Shown: positions 1 through 8,940 of the stretch, one piece after another
Layout: each line of letters opens with the position of its first letter
Numbering within the stretch: position 1 is the first letter of the stretch
DNA from: Halalkalibacter akibai JCM 9157
GTDB lineage: Bacteria; Bacillota; Bacilli; Bacillales; Bacillaceae_D
Direction: 5' to 3'
NCBI RefSeq assembly: GCF_000513135.1
Contig: NZ_BAUV01000001.1
Location: 1 to 64,000, forward strand
Length of the DNA: 64,000 nt
The notes under the pieces: model-generated
The model's input: only the letters and a program-made list of their open reading frames with translations
The model's database searches: none
Told to the model about the DNA's origin: nothing
Translations under genes and position numbers: made by a program

Positions 1-1080
1 AGAACGCAAATTGTTTACGGAACGAAGGTCATTAACTGATACTCCGAACCGAGAAGCAATAACGGAAATGCTGTCTCCGGAAACGACGGTGTACGATTGA
101 GTCCGCTGCTCAGTACTTGTAGAAGGGGAGCTTGTCGCACCAGGAATGGTGAGCACCTGCCCGATTTGCAAAACGTCGGAACGCAAATTGTTTACGGAGC
201 GAAGGTCATTAACTGATACTCCGAATCGAGAAGCGATAACGGAAAGGCTGTCTCCGGAAACGACGGTATAGGAATCAGTTTTCGCAGTAGTCGTTGAGTG
301 TGGAATCACGAGCCGTTGCCCAATTTTAAGAGTATCATTGGTTAGGCCATTCGCTGTTCTAAGCGCAGCAACAGTTGTATTGAATCGAGCCGCGATGACT
401 GAGAGACTGTCTCCAGACACAACCGTATAAAACTCGTTAATCGGCTGAATTTTAAAACTAGGTTCACTACTAGAGAGTGGGGCTGACGGTTGTGTAGTTG
501 CCGCAACAGTGAAAATGGGAATAACCAATGTTTGTCCAATTCTTACGGTGTCACTCGTTAATCCATTGGCTTCACGAATCGCAGAGACTGTTGTGTTGTA
601 ATTCCTTGCTAAGACAGAGAGGGAATCTCCCGTAACAACCGTGTGGAAAGCTCTTGGGATAATAAGTCGTTGATTCGGTTGTAACACATCCGATGTTAAC
701 TTATTTGCTAGTCTTATGGAATCTATGGAAATATTAAAAGCTCTAGAAATAGTCCATAGGGTATCACCAGCACTCACCTGATAATAAATGCTCTGAGACT
801 GAGCTGTTTGTACGGAATCAGACTGTGCAGATGCAGTGCTTGAATGGATAGACATCGACGTTAAAAGAAGTCCGCCGAACACGACGTTGATTGCCGTAAT
901 TTTGATGGAAGGATAATTTTCTCTAATTATTTTCTGTGCTAGAAAAATGAATTTATTGGACTCAGGTGGTGTACCTAACTCGTTGGCAAATTCAAAATCT
1001 ATATCATTTATATGAACTTCTAGCGCAAATTCACCAGTTGCTTGATTGATTTCTTTTAATGAATGTTTTAAGATTTCCAT
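1..1080 (-). CDS. LysM-repeat membrane-anchored protein (partial, runs off the window edge)
   Basis: The reading frame opens at 1080 and is still open at base 1 (360 codons). An ATG follows a GGGGAG ribosome site. Residues 1-60 are polar, 61-76 are a single hydrophobic segment (signal anchor), and from about residue 100 four complete LysM modules follow, each starting with a YTVVSGDSLSVIA-like motif and ending in IP, with a fifth cut by the edge. LysM modules bind peptidoglycan, so most of the protein should lie in the wall. The modules are joined by Ser/Thr/Gln-rich linkers. A catalytic domain such as NlpC/P60 or a cortex hydrolase could lie beyond the window and cannot be seen. The cytoplasmic N-terminal 60 residues are unusual for a plain secreted LysM hydrolase. 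Confidence 0.85.
   Translation of the reverse strand, partial: MEILKHSLKEINQATGEFALEVHINDIDFEFANELGTPPESNKFIFLAQKIIRENYPSIKITAINVVFGGLLLTSMSIHSSTASAQSDSVQTAQSQSIYYQVSAGDTLWTISRAFNISIDSIRLANKLTSDVLQPNQRLIIPRAFHTVVTGDSLSVLARNYNTTVSAIREANGLTSDTVRIGQTLVIPIFTVAATTQPSAPLSSSEPSFKIQPINEFYTVVSGDSLSVIAARFNTTVAALRTANGLTNDTLKIGQRLVIPHSTTTAKTDSYTVVSGDSLSVIASRFGVSVNDLRSVNNLRSDVLQIGQVLTIPGATSSPSTSTEQRTQSYTVVSGDSISVIASRFGVSVNDLRSVNNLRS
3..279. repeat. 177-bp tandem duplication encoding LysM modules
   Basis: Bases 3-102 and 180-279 are almost identical and are offset by 177 bp (59 codons). They encode the fourth and fifth LysM modules. The near identity at DNA level, compared with diverged modules 1-3, points to recent duplication of one module plus linker. 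Confidence 0.75.
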
Positions 1081-1236
1081 CAAAAACTCCCCTTTTTACA
1101 GAAAACTCATTTTCCGAGTTATAACTTCACTTTTAAGTAGAATTAACTCCAAAGCCATATTTTATGTAAAAAGAAATGACCTTTTTAACTGCAGAAAGGG
1201 GAAATGTAAAGTATTAGGATTCAGTTATACGGTCGT

Positions 1237-1647
1237 TTATACTTGTACTGCTTTCACAAGAAACTTTCGGTTGCGTGGACCATCGAATTCACAAAAATAA
1301 ATGCCTTGCCATGTGCCGAGTGCAAGTCGACCGTTTGTAATAATGATCGTTTGTGCATGTCCAACTTGACTAGTTTTTAAATGAGCAGCCGTATTGCCCT
1401 CCATATGAAGATCTTTTTGGTGTTCCCATGGATAAAGTTCATCTAGCCTTCTTAGAAAGTCGGTTTTCACATCTGGATCCGCATTTTCATTAACTGTGAT
1501 GCCAGCTGTTGTATGTAGAGAGGAAACAATCACAAATCCTTCCTCAATTTGTTGCTCAGATATCCAAGTTTGAATGTCTCTTGTCACATCAATCATTTGA
1601 TCGCGCGTCTTTGTTTTTACATGAAAGGTTTTCAGCATAGGTCTCAT
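1237..1647 (-). CDS. YjbQ/UPF0047 family protein (secondary thiamine-phosphate synthase-like)
   Basis: A 136-residue protein of normal length for the UPF0047/YjbQ family. Family hallmarks are visible: the [19 protein letters not shown] stretch near residues 42-60, the EGNTAAHLK stretch near 103-111, and [20 protein letters not shown] near the C-terminus. Members bind metal through His residues and show weak thiamine-phosphate synthase activity; the true cellular role is uncertain. The start at 1647 has AAGGGAAG just upstream; a second Met three codons in is possible. It is a monocistronic gene diverging from the diguanylate cyclase. Confidence 0.88.
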   Translation of the reverse strand: MRPMLKTFHVKTKTRDQMIDVTRDIQTWISEQQIEEGFVIVSSLHTTAGITVNENADPDVKTDFLRRLDELYPWEHQKDLHMEGNTAAHLKTSQVGHAQTIIITNGRLALGTWQGIYFCEFDGPRNRKFLVKAVQV

Positions 1648-1793
1648 AACTTCCCTTCTCTTTGTTATACGTTCACTTTAGCATGTTTTTTCTTAGAAAT
1701 TAATGGATCAGAAAAAAACTACTTTTATCGACAAAAAACGACATTATTCTGCTAGAATAATAGAAGGTATTTTTCTAGGGAAGTGGTTTATTC

Positions 1794-3410
1794 ATGTCGA
1801 TTGCATTACGAACGTATTTTATTTTGATTTTTACCGTCTTTATTATCCTTTTTACAGCTGTAATCGGGTTCATAATAAGCAAAGAGTCAGGTAAAAGTGT
1901 TGAACAACAAATAAGTGAATCGTTAACAGAAAAAGCTTTTCAAATGGCAGAACGCTTAGATCAATTTATGTGGTCGAGGTACGGAGAGGTCACAGTCTTA
2001 AGTCACTTAAAAGCCTTTGAACAAACTGATAATACAGAAGAAATTGGAAAAATTTTAAACGAACTAAAAGCCAACTTCCCTTCGTTCTCCTGGATTGGCT
2101 ACACGAATGCAGAGGGAGTTGTTAAAGCTTCTACCGATCAGGTTTTGCTCGGAGCTGATATTTCGCACCGCCCAGTGTTTACAGAAGCACAAACAGAACC
2201 CTTTATAGGTGATGTTCACGAAGCTGTTTTGCTAGCTGAATTATTACCTAATCCATCAGGAGAGCCGTTGAAGTTTGTTGATATTAGTTCACCGATTTTT
2301 ACTGATGATCATGAGTTTGTAGGGGTTCTTGCTGCACATTTAAGTTTTGAGTGGGCAGATGAAGTGAAGAGAAGTGTGATTCAGCCTCTTAAAGAGCAAG
2401 GAGAAAATTTAGATGTTTTTATTATTAGCAAACAGGATAACACCGTTCTTTTAGGACCTAGTGATATGATTGGGCAGGCGCTACATTTACAAGCGATAGA
2501 GCTTGCTCAGCAAGGGCGTAATGACTGGACCGTTGAAAAATGGCCAGACGGAAAAAGTTATTTAACAGGCTATGCCTTTGCAGAAGGTTTCCTAAACTAT
2601 CCGGGCTTAGATTGGACGATCTTAGTTCGGCAGCCTCAAGACGTTGCTTTTCTAAGTGTAACGCAATTAAGAAATAAAATTGTATTAGTAGGAGCTCTTC
2701 TGGCGGTAGCTTTTGCAGTGATTTCTTGGTATGTTGCCGGACTGGTTTCTAATCCACTAAGAGAGTTAGTGGCAACTGCCCAACAATTACGGAACGGCGA
2801 GAAGGTTGAAATCTATGTAAAAAAAGGAATAAAAGATATTGAGACTTTATCGACTGCGTATAGAGATTTAATTGCAACTTTAACAAGAACAAAATCAGAT
2901 TTAGGAAAAATGGAAACGATCGCTCAAATAGATAAATTGACCGAGCTCCCGAATCGTCTTGCGCTTGACAACTATATGGATGCATTGCATCAGTCCGACC
3001 GCGCCATCAATCATGCCATTCTTTATTTAGATCTTGATGGATTCAAAGCAGTCAATGATCAATATGGACATCATCATGGTGATTTGCTATTGAAGGAAGT
3101 GGCGGAGCGTTTAAAGCGCAGCCTTAGGAATGATGAAATGATCTGTAGGTTAGGTGGAGATGAATTTGTCATTATCCTCAAATTAACGGAAGAGGATTGC
3201 AATGATAGCATTCAGTTAATCGGTGACCGGGTTATTCAATCACTGAATCAACCAATTACGTTTGAAGGAACAACGGTAAAGATTGGTTGTAGCATTGGTG
3301 CTGCCTTATGGCCATCTGATGATGCTGATGGTTACCAAGTGTTACGTTATGCAGATAAGGCGTTGTATAAGTCGAAAGAGAATGGCAAAAATCAATTAAC
3401 GTTTTATTAG
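1794..3410 (+). CDS. membrane diguanylate cyclase (Cache-like sensor, HAMP, GGDEF)
   Basis: 538 residues. TM1 lies at about 6-28, followed by an extracellular domain of about 260 residues with a double-Cache-like pattern (FPSFSWIGYTNAEG), TM2 at about 296-318, then a HAMP-like linker and a GGDEF domain from about 375. The active-site motif RLGGDEF is intact at residues 452-458, and DLDGFKAVND and KSKENGKN are conserved, so it should make c-di-GMP from two GTP. The inhibitory I-site RxxD is replaced by RNDE, suggesting weak product inhibition. The ligand is unknown. A strong terminator follows. Confidence 0.9.
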   Translation: MSIALRTYFILIFTVFIILFTAVIGFIISKESGKSVEQQISESLTEKAFQMAERLDQFMWSRYGEVTVLSHLKAFEQTDNTEEIGKILNELKANFPSFSWIGYTNAEGVVKASTDQVLLGADISHRPVFTEAQTEPFIGDVHEAVLLAELLPNPSGEPLKFVDISSPIFTDDHEFVGVLAAHLSFEWADEVKRSVIQPLKEQGENLDVFIISKQDNTVLLGPSDMIGQALHLQAIELAQQGRNDWTVEKWPDGKSYLTGYAFAEGFLNYPGLDWTILVRQPQDVAFLSVTQLRNKIVLVGALLAVAFAVISWYVAGLVSNPLRELVATAQQLRNGEKVEIYVKKGIKDIETLSTAYRDLIATLTRTKSDLGKMETIAQIDKLTELPNRLALDNYMDALHQSDRAINHAILYLDLDGFKAVNDQYGHHHGDLLLKEVAERLKRSLRNDEMICRLGGDEFVIILKLTEEDCNDSIQLIGDRVIQSLNQPITFEGTTVKIGCSIGAALWPSDDADGYQVLRYADKALYKSKENGKNQLTFY

Positions 3411-3422
3411 ATGAGATCTGAG

Positions 3423-3456
3423 AACGCACAGTTCATGTGAACTGTGCGTTTATTTT
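3423..3456 (+). terminator. terminator of the diguanylate cyclase gene
   Basis: A perfect 13-bp stem (AACGCACAGTTCA at 3423-3435 with its complement at 3438-3450) is followed by TATTTTT. Confidence 0.85.
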
Positions 3457-3482
3457 TGTCGTGAGAAGGGACGGGTTGGGTT

Positions 3483-3577
3483 GGATCATAAAGTGCGGAG
3501 TTCGGATCAGAAATAGGCGATGTTGGATCATAAATCAGTAATGTCGGATCATAAATCCTCCAAACTGGATCATAAAT
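3483..3577 (+). repeat. array A: GGATCATAAAT repeated every 21 bp (5 units)
   Basis: The core GGATCATAAA or GGATCAGAAA starts at 3483, 3504, 3525, 3546 and 3567: exactly 21 bp apart each time, with unconserved filler of about 10 bp. Four of the five cores read GGATCATAAA. It sits between the terminator of the cyclase gene and a palindromic repeat, downstream of yvyE, in a convergent interval. A second copy in the opposite orientation lies before uvrB. There is no open frame through it (an in-frame stop occurs in the second unit). Confidence 0.85.
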
Positions 3578-3602
3578 AGCTCGTTATTAACTAGGAAAAT
3601 AG

Positions 3603-3773
3603 AATAAGAGCCTGTGAGTCCGCTAAGATTTCGCAGTGGACACACAAGCCCTTATTGCTCAGATTGGCTAGCCATTTCCGCTCAAAACCACCGAATAAGG
3701 AACCTCCTGGCCGCTCCGCTCACGAACCAGCCCCATTCCACTTCAATAAGAGCCTGCGTGTCCGCTGAGATTT
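3603..3773. repeat. intergenic palindromic repeat with partial direct copy
   Basis: Bases 3603-3656 form an imperfect inverted repeat: AATAAGAGCCTGTGAGTCC pairs with GGACACACAAGCCCTTATT (about 16 of 19). Its left arm recurs as a direct copy starting at 3745 (AATAAGAGCCTGCGTGTCC), 142 bp downstream. Nothing in it looks coding. It resembles a non-autonomous palindromic element. Confidence 0.6.
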
Positions 3774-3794
3774 CCCCAAAAACACTTAACCCTC

Positions 3795-4439
3795 TTATCT
3801 CGCTTCAATATCAACCTCCAAATACACCTGATCCCCTTGCCTTAACTTCGCTTGACCATTGGTAATGTTCGTCATCCACTCCACAAATGTTTCTACTTGT
3901 TCCACTTCTACATAAGTTTGAACATCAACCTGCTCTAAATACTCAATCCCTTTTAATTGATAAGTAGATTCTCTTAATGCGTGTTCGACTTTGCCAAGCC
4001 AGTGGTAATCGACTTCCGTATGAACAACCTGCATCAACACACGTTGAACGACACCGACCGCATTCAACCCTTCGCTCACGGCACTTCCATATGCGCGGAT
4101 TAATCCACCTGCACCTAGTTTAATGCCTCCGAAGTAACGGGTGACGACAACGACAGTGTCTTTCAATCCTCTTTTTTTCAGCACTTCTAGCATCGGGACT
4201 CCAGCTGTTCCGCTAGGTTCACCGTCGTCATTCGCTTTTTGAATTTCGTCTCTTTCGCCGATTAAGTAGGCGGAACAATTGTGATTGGCATTCCAGTGTT
4301 CTTTTTTTATTTTTTCAATGAAGGCTTGAGCAGCTTCTTCTGTTTCAACTCTAGCACAAAACGCGATAAATCGTGATTTTTGCACGATCATTTCATGCTC
4401 TCCGGTTCCTTTAACGGTTTGATAACTTGCAAGAGCCAT
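3795..4439 (-). CDS. yvyE: YigZ/IMPACT family protein YvyE
   Basis: 214 residues, the usual length for YigZ-family proteins with an N-terminal UPF0029/IMPACT domain (about 1-125) and a C-terminal DUF1949-type domain. Diagnostic motifs DDGEPSGTAGVPMLEVL and TRYFGGIKLGAGGLIRAY are intact. In B. subtilis yvyE lies next to degS in the same divergent arrangement, which supports the name. Homologues bind nucleic acid or ribosomes; the bacterial role is not firmly known. The start is preceded by AAAGGGGA. Confidence 0.92.
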   Translation of the reverse strand: MALASYQTVKGTGEHEMIVQKSRFIAFCARVETEEAAQAFIEKIKKEHWNANHNCSAYLIGERDEIQKANDDGEPSGTAGVPMLEVLKKRGLKDTVVVVTRYFGGIKLGAGGLIRAYGSAVSEGLNAVGVVQRVLMQVVHTEVDYHWLGKVEHALRESTYQLKGIEYLEQVDVQTYVEVEQVETFVEWMTNITNGQAKLRQGDQVYLEVDIEAR

Positions 4440-4656
4440 TTCAGATTTCCCCTTTGTTTTTTCATAGTTTTACAAATGTAAGACATGTATATGTAATAAA
4501 GCTATGTTAGGATAGATTTGTCACTCGAAACTATTTTCAAGAAAATCAATGGAAATAAAAGATTTTCAAGGCTATTTGTTGAATAATGTTGTAAAATAAG
4601 AATAACGAAAATCAATTTACTTAGCAAATAGATCGTTTCATCTTCGAAAGAGGCTG

Positions 4657-5799
4657 GTGACAAGTTTGGCAGATGCAAATTTCTTGGACAAGATTATTGA
4701 CCAAACATTAGAAACGGTGGATGAAAGCCGTGAGCAAATTTTTGAAATTGGCGAGCAATCAAGACTTGAACTTGAAGCATTAGAAAAAGAATTAGTTGAG
4801 GTTCGTATGAAAGTCGCGTCCGTCATTGAAAAGGCTGATCGAACTCAAATGCATGCGAAATTCGCTAGGAGTCGGTTAGTGGAAGTGAGTAAGGCATTTG
4901 ATAGTTTCTCAAATGAGGAAGTGCGCAATGCATACGAGCAAGCAAACGATTACCAAATTCAATTAGCAGTCTTGAAACAAGAAGAGTTACAGTTACGTGA
5001 AAAACGTGATCAAATAGAAAGAAGACTAGTAAACTTGAAAGATACCGTTTTACGAGCCGAGCAATTAGCTGGGCAGATGTCGGTTGTTTATAATTTTCTA
5101 TCAAGTGATTTAAAATTGGTCACTGATGTTATTGAAGATGCAAAAGAGAAACAAGCTTTTGGGCTTCAAATTATTGAGGCGCAAGAAGATGAGCGTAAGC
5201 GTTTATCGAGAGAAATTCATGACGGGCCAGCACAAATGCTAGCGAATGTTATGCTAAGGTCTGAGCTAATTGAACGAATTTATCATGAAAAAGGGATAGA
5301 CGATGCGTTAGGTGAAATACGGTCCTTACGAAAAATGGTAAAATCTTCACTTGCAGAAGTAAGAAGAATTATTTATGATTTACGACCGATGGCGCTTGAT
5401 GATCTTGGCTTAATCCCAACTCTAGCAAAATATTTAAAGACGTTTGAAGAACATAATCAAATTTCAGTAGGGTTTCACCATTTTGGGAGAGACACAAGGC
5501 TTCCGCAACAATTCGAAATCGCTCTCTTCCGACTTGTGCAAGAGGCGGTACAAAATGCCTATAAACATGCAGAACCTAAGCAAATTCAAGTGAAAATTGA
5601 AATAAAACCAACAAAGGTTATAATGATAATAAAAGATGATGGTAAAGGCTTTGAGCCAACAGAGAAAAAGGAAGGCTCGTTCGGCTTGATTGGAATGAAA
5701 GAAAGAGTCAACATGCTTAAAGGCGAGATGAACATCCAATCAAAACTGAACGAAGGAACAATTGTCGCAATTGGCATTCCATTAAACTCTAACAACTAA
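4657..5799 (+). CDS. degS: sensor histidine kinase DegS
   Basis: 380 residues (B. subtilis DegS 385). It is cytoplasmic with no membrane segment. The N-terminal sensor part is a long coiled coil (about 30-150). The dimerisation/phospho-acceptor motif [11 protein letters not shown] puts the phosphorylated His near residue 188, and the ATP-binding domain carries the N box ([12 protein letters not shown]) and G box ([20 protein letters not shown]). It phosphorylates DegU, controlling exoenzymes, competence and motility. The GTG start is 3 nt after GAAAGAGG; the TTG three codons downstream is the alternative. It is followed 55 bp later by degU. Confidence 0.95.
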   Translation: MTSLADANFLDKIIDQTLETVDESREQIFEIGEQSRLELEALEKELVEVRMKVASVIEKADRTQMHAKFARSRLVEVSKAFDSFSNEEVRNAYEQANDYQIQLAVLKQEELQLREKRDQIERRLVNLKDTVLRAEQLAGQMSVVYNFLSSDLKLVTDVIEDAKEKQAFGLQIIEAQEDERKRLSREIHDGPAQMLANVMLRSELIERIYHEKGIDDALGEIRSLRKMVKSSLAEVRRIIYDLRPMALDDLGLIPTLAKYLKTFEEHNQISVGFHHFGRDTRLPQQFEIALFRLVQEAVQNAYKHAEPKQIQVKIEIKPTKVIMIIKDDGKGFEPTEKKEGSFGLIGMKERVNMLKGEMNIQSKLNEGTIVAIGIPLNSNN

Positions 5800-5854
5800 T
5801 CTAATCTATTTATCTAGTAAAAGTAAATTTAACCGTTTTAACGGAGAGGTGAAA

Positions 5855-6559
5855 ATGATGAGTGAAAACAACCAAATCAAAATCGTCATCATTGATGACC
5901 ATCAATTATTTCGTGAAGGTGTCAAACGAATTCTAGCAATGGAGTCAGAGTTCGATGTGGTAGCTGATGGGAATGATGGTTCGCAAGCGATGGAGCTAGT
6001 TCAACTATATCGTCCCGATGTTATTTTGATGGACATTAACATGCCACAAATGAACGGGGTAGAAGCTACAAAAGAATTAGTGAAAGCTTTTCCGAATATA
6101 AAAGTTCTTATTTTATCCATCCATGATGATGAAACCTATGTAACGCACGTATTAAAAACGGGGGCTTCTGGCTACCTATTAAAAGAAATGGATGCAGATG
6201 CCCTAATCGAAGCGGTGAAAGTGGTTGCTTCTGGTGGTGCTTATATTCATCCAAAAGTGACACATAACCTCATTAATGAATATCGCCGTTTAGCGAAAGA
6301 AGATGATCTTCATGAAGAGTCAATTGGTTACCGTGAAGTCGAATACCGCAAGCCTCTTCATATTCTGACGCGTCGCGAATGCGAAGTTCTTCAATTAATG
6401 ACAGATGGACAAAGTAACCGTGCGATCGGTGAAACGTTGTACATTAGTGAAAAAACCGTTAAGAATCACGTAAGTAATATTTTACAAAAAATGAATGTTA
6501 ATGACCGAACACAAGCGGTTGTTGAAGCAATCAAAAAAGGCTTTGTTGTAGTAAGATAA
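5855..6559 (+). CDS. degU: response regulator DegU
   Basis: A NarL/FixJ-type regulator: receiver domain with acidic pocket IIDDHQ, phosphorylated Asp in ILMDINMP (about residue 60), conserved Lys in [13 protein letters not shown], and a C-terminal LuxR helix-turn-helix ([21 protein letters not shown] ending in NVNDRTQAV). It is colinear with B. subtilis DegU. Start: GGAGAGG overlaps an in-frame GTG at 5849, so an ATG at 5855 or 5858 is preferred. It forms an operon with degS. Confidence 0.94.
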   Translation: MMSENNQIKIVIIDDHQLFREGVKRILAMESEFDVVADGNDGSQAMELVQLYRPDVILMDINMPQMNGVEATKELVKAFPNIKVLILSIHDDETYVTHVLKTGASGYLLKEMDADALIEAVKVVASGGAYIHPKVTHNLINEYRRLAKEDDLHEESIGYREVEYRKPLHILTRRECEVLQLMTDGQSNRAIGETLYISEKTVKNHVSNILQKMNVNDRTQAVVEAIKKGFVVVR

Positions 6560-6562
6560 GGA

Positions 6563-6602
6563 AAAGAGAGAAATGGCTTAGGCCACACTTCTCTCTTTTT
6601 TT
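6563..6602 (+). terminator. degU terminator
   Basis: Stem AAAGAGAGAA (6563-6572) pairs with TTCTCTCTTT (6589-6598), followed by a T run. Confidence 0.75.
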
Positions 6603-6698
6603 CCTAGATTAGGAAATATCCCTACTTGAAAGCCTGTAGCATTCAAGGTACAGTAGATAATAGAGATCAAGACAATAGAAAAAAGCGAGGAGCTATTC

Positions 6699-7556
6699 AT
6701 GAATAGAAAAGTTGCAATCGTTACGGATAGTACCGCCTACATAAGTGAAAGTGTTCGAAACCAACATTCAATTAAGATGGTTCCTTTGAATGTGATCTTT
6801 GGTGAGACTTCTTACCAAGAAGAGCTAGATATCACGACAGATGAATTTTATGAAAAAATGAAATCAGCTGACGAGCTTCCCAAAACATCGCAACCAGCGA
6901 TTGGTCAATTTGTGACGTTATTTGAGCAATTGGCAGACGAAGGGTACGAGCAAGTTGTGACAATCCACCTTTCAATGAAAATTAGTGGAACATTTCAGTC
7001 GGCAATCAGTGCGGGTGAAATGGTCGATCGCATTGACGTTTTCGGTTTTGATACGGAAATCAGCTGTGCGCCGCAAGCCTACTATGTGCTTGAAGCAGCC
7101 AAGCTAGCTGAGGCTGGTGCTGACGCAAAAGAAATTATTGAGAAGCTAACGTACATGAAAAAAACGTCAAGAGCGTATTTCATGGTCGATGACTTGAACC
7201 ATTTACATCGTGGGGGCCGTCTATCAGGTGCACAACTAGTTGTTGGGAACTTACTAAAAATTAAACCAATTCTTCATTTTGAAGAAGGAAGCATCGTGCC
7301 TTTTGAAAAAGTAAGAACAGAGAAAAAAGCACTTGCTCGCATTGTTGATCTGCTTGCTGAGGATGTCTCAAAAGGTGGAAGCTTTTATGCGACTGTCATT
7401 CACGCGCATCGCTTAGACGGAGCGGAAGCGTTAGCGGCGACGATTCAAGAGCGTTTCCCTGATGTTAAAGTCGACATTAGCTTTTTCGGACCGGTAATCG
7501 GGACGCATTTAGGCGCTGGTAGCTTAGGTTTATCTTGGCAAAAACAATATACATAA
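6699..7556 (+). CDS. degV: DegV family fatty-acid-binding protein
   Basis: 285 residues, typical for the DegV (EDD) family. The conserved N-terminal TDSTAYI motif near residue 10, the SGTFQSA motif and the LNHLHRGGRLSGAQ motif are intact. Family members bind a fatty acid between two alpha/beta domains and can present it to fatty acid kinase (FakB role). It lies directly downstream of degSU as in B. subtilis yviA. Start ATG after GCGAGGAG. It has its own terminator. Confidence 0.92.
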   Translation: MNRKVAIVTDSTAYISESVRNQHSIKMVPLNVIFGETSYQEELDITTDEFYEKMKSADELPKTSQPAIGQFVTLFEQLADEGYEQVVTIHLSMKISGTFQSAISAGEMVDRIDVFGFDTEISCAPQAYYVLEAAKLAEAGADAKEIIEKLTYMKKTSRAYFMVDDLNHLHRGGRLSGAQLVVGNLLKIKPILHFEEGSIVPFEKVRTEKKALARIVDLLAEDVSKGGSFYATVIHAHRLDGAEALAATIQERFPDVKVDISFFGPVIGTHLGAGSLGLSWQKQYT

Positions 7557-7563
7557 CCATCTT

Positions 7564-7597
7564 AGAGTATGACGAAACACGATGTCATACTCTTTTT
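7564..7597 (+). terminator. degV terminator
   Basis: Stem AGAGTATGAC pairs with GTCATACTCT (7584-7593), followed by TTTT. It overlaps the first codons of a longer possible comFA frame, which argues for the later comFA start. Confidence 0.8.
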
Positions 7598-7623
7598 ACC
7601 CCATAAAAAAAGAGGTGCTTTTA

Positions 7624-8940
7624 TTGAATCTTCACACCTTCCTCTCAGGCAGACGCCTGCTTCGCTCTGAAATTCCCTTTCTCTTCGAAGAACTTAACCA
7701 ACCTTTCATCCAAACAGAACGAGCCATTTCATTTAACAAAGGAAAACCGCAATGCCTTCGCTGCGGCAATCAAGATCGCTCACTTTTTGGAGAACACTTA
7801 TGCACAAAGTGTCAACAGATGTGCGTATATTGTCGCCATTGCATTCAGCTTAGAAAAGTGAGTAGCTGTGAAAAATTATATACCTGGACTGGACCAGAAA
7901 TAGTCTTTCCTCAAAGGGAAAACAGCCTTCAGTGGCAAGGACAGCTTTCAACGGGTCAAGCAAAAGCATCTGCAGCGGTTGTGCAAGCGATTGAACAAAA
8001 CGAGGAAATCTTAGTTTGGGCAGTGTGTGGAGCTGGAAAAACAGAAGTGCTCTTCCGCGGTTTAGAACAAGCTTTTTCACAAGGAAAGCGCGTGTTGTTA
8101 TCCACACCCCGCACGGATGTCGTCCAAGAGTTATCCCCGAGACTACGCCGTAGTTTTCCACATACACACATATCCACCTTGTATGGAGGCAGTAAAGACC
8201 GTGAACCAGGCGCGCAATTAGTGTTATCCACAACTCATCAAGCGATGCGGTTTTACCGAGCGTTTGATGTTGTGATCATTGACGAGGTCGATGCCTTTCC
8301 TTTTTCCTATGATCAAAGCTTGCAATGGGCTGTATCCCAAGCGAAAAAGCTAGAGTCAGCGATGATTTACCTTAGTGCAACCCCTTCCCGAAAGCTAGTT
8401 ACTACTCCGAACCTCCAAGTTATTAAAATCCCAAAACGATTTCATGGTCATCCACTACCTCAACCGCGCTTCGAGTGGTGTGGCAACTGGCCGAAACAAC
8501 TTTCTAAAAACAAACTCCCGCCTGCCCTTCATCACTGGATTCAGGCTCATCCTGGAAAACCACTTTTACTTTTTGTTCCTTCTCTTTCTGTGTTAAAAAC
8601 GGTGTCATCTCTCCTAACCATTCCGCATCACGCCGTTCATTCACAAGAGCCAAACCGTCACTCGTATGTCGAAGCCTTCCGAAATGGAAAAGTTTCATTG
8701 CTTGTTACGACAACGATTTTAGAAAGAGGTGTTACATTCGCTAACGTTCAAGTTGCCGTACTTGGCGCAGAAAATCAGATTTTTACAGAAGCTGCTCTTG
8801 TGCAAATTGCGGGCCGGGTTGGTCGCTCGAGTTTGGCACCAACAGGCGATGTGTTGTTCTTTCATTTTGGCATTACAGTGGAGATGAAAAAAGCCAGAAG
8901 TCATATTCAATTAATGAATCAAGAAGGAGAGAGGTTATGA
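7624..8940 (+). CDS. comFA: late competence ATP-dependent helicase-like protein ComFA
   Basis: A DEAD-like superfamily-2 ATPase that powers single-strand DNA uptake across the membrane during transformation. It has an N-terminal zinc-binding cluster (CLRCG at 44-48, CTKC, CVYCRHC), Walker A AVCGAGKTE near 133-141, Walker B IIDEVDAFP, LSATPS motif III, and motif VI QIAGRVGRSS. The frame extends up to an ATG at 7582, but that codon sits inside the degV terminator; GAGGTG at 7612-7617 places a TTG start at 7624 (438 residues; B. subtilis 463). The stop overlaps the comFC start (ATGA). Confidence 0.92.
   Translation: MNLHTFLSGRRLLRSEIPFLFEELNQPFIQTERAISFNKGKPQCLRCGNQDRSLFGEHLCTKCQQMCVYCRHCIQLRKVSSCEKLYTWTGPEIVFPQRENSLQWQGQLSTGQAKASAAVVQAIEQNEEILVWAVCGAGKTEVLFRGLEQAFSQGKRVLLSTPRTDVVQELSPRLRRSFPHTHISTLYGGSKDREPGAQLVLSTTHQAMRFYRAFDVVIIDEVDAFPFSYDQSLQWAVSQAKKLESAMIYLSATPSRKLVTTPNLQVIKIPKRFHGHPLPQPRFEWCGNWPKQLSKNKLPPALHHWIQAHPGKPLLLFVPSLSVLKTVSSLLTIPHHAVHSQEPNRHSYVEAFRNGKVSLLVTTTILERGVTFANVQVAVLGAENQIFTEAALVQIAGRVGRSSLAPTGDVLFFHFGITVEMKKARSHIQLMNQEGERL

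Noticed and set aside
3483-3577. CRISPR array
   Set aside because: The conserved core is only about 11 bp with about 10 bp filler; no 23-40 bp repeat or cas gene.
3614-3865. Plus-strand ORF across the palindromic repeat
   Set aside because: It lies within repeats and runs into the 3-prime end of yvyE on the other strand; no ribosome site.
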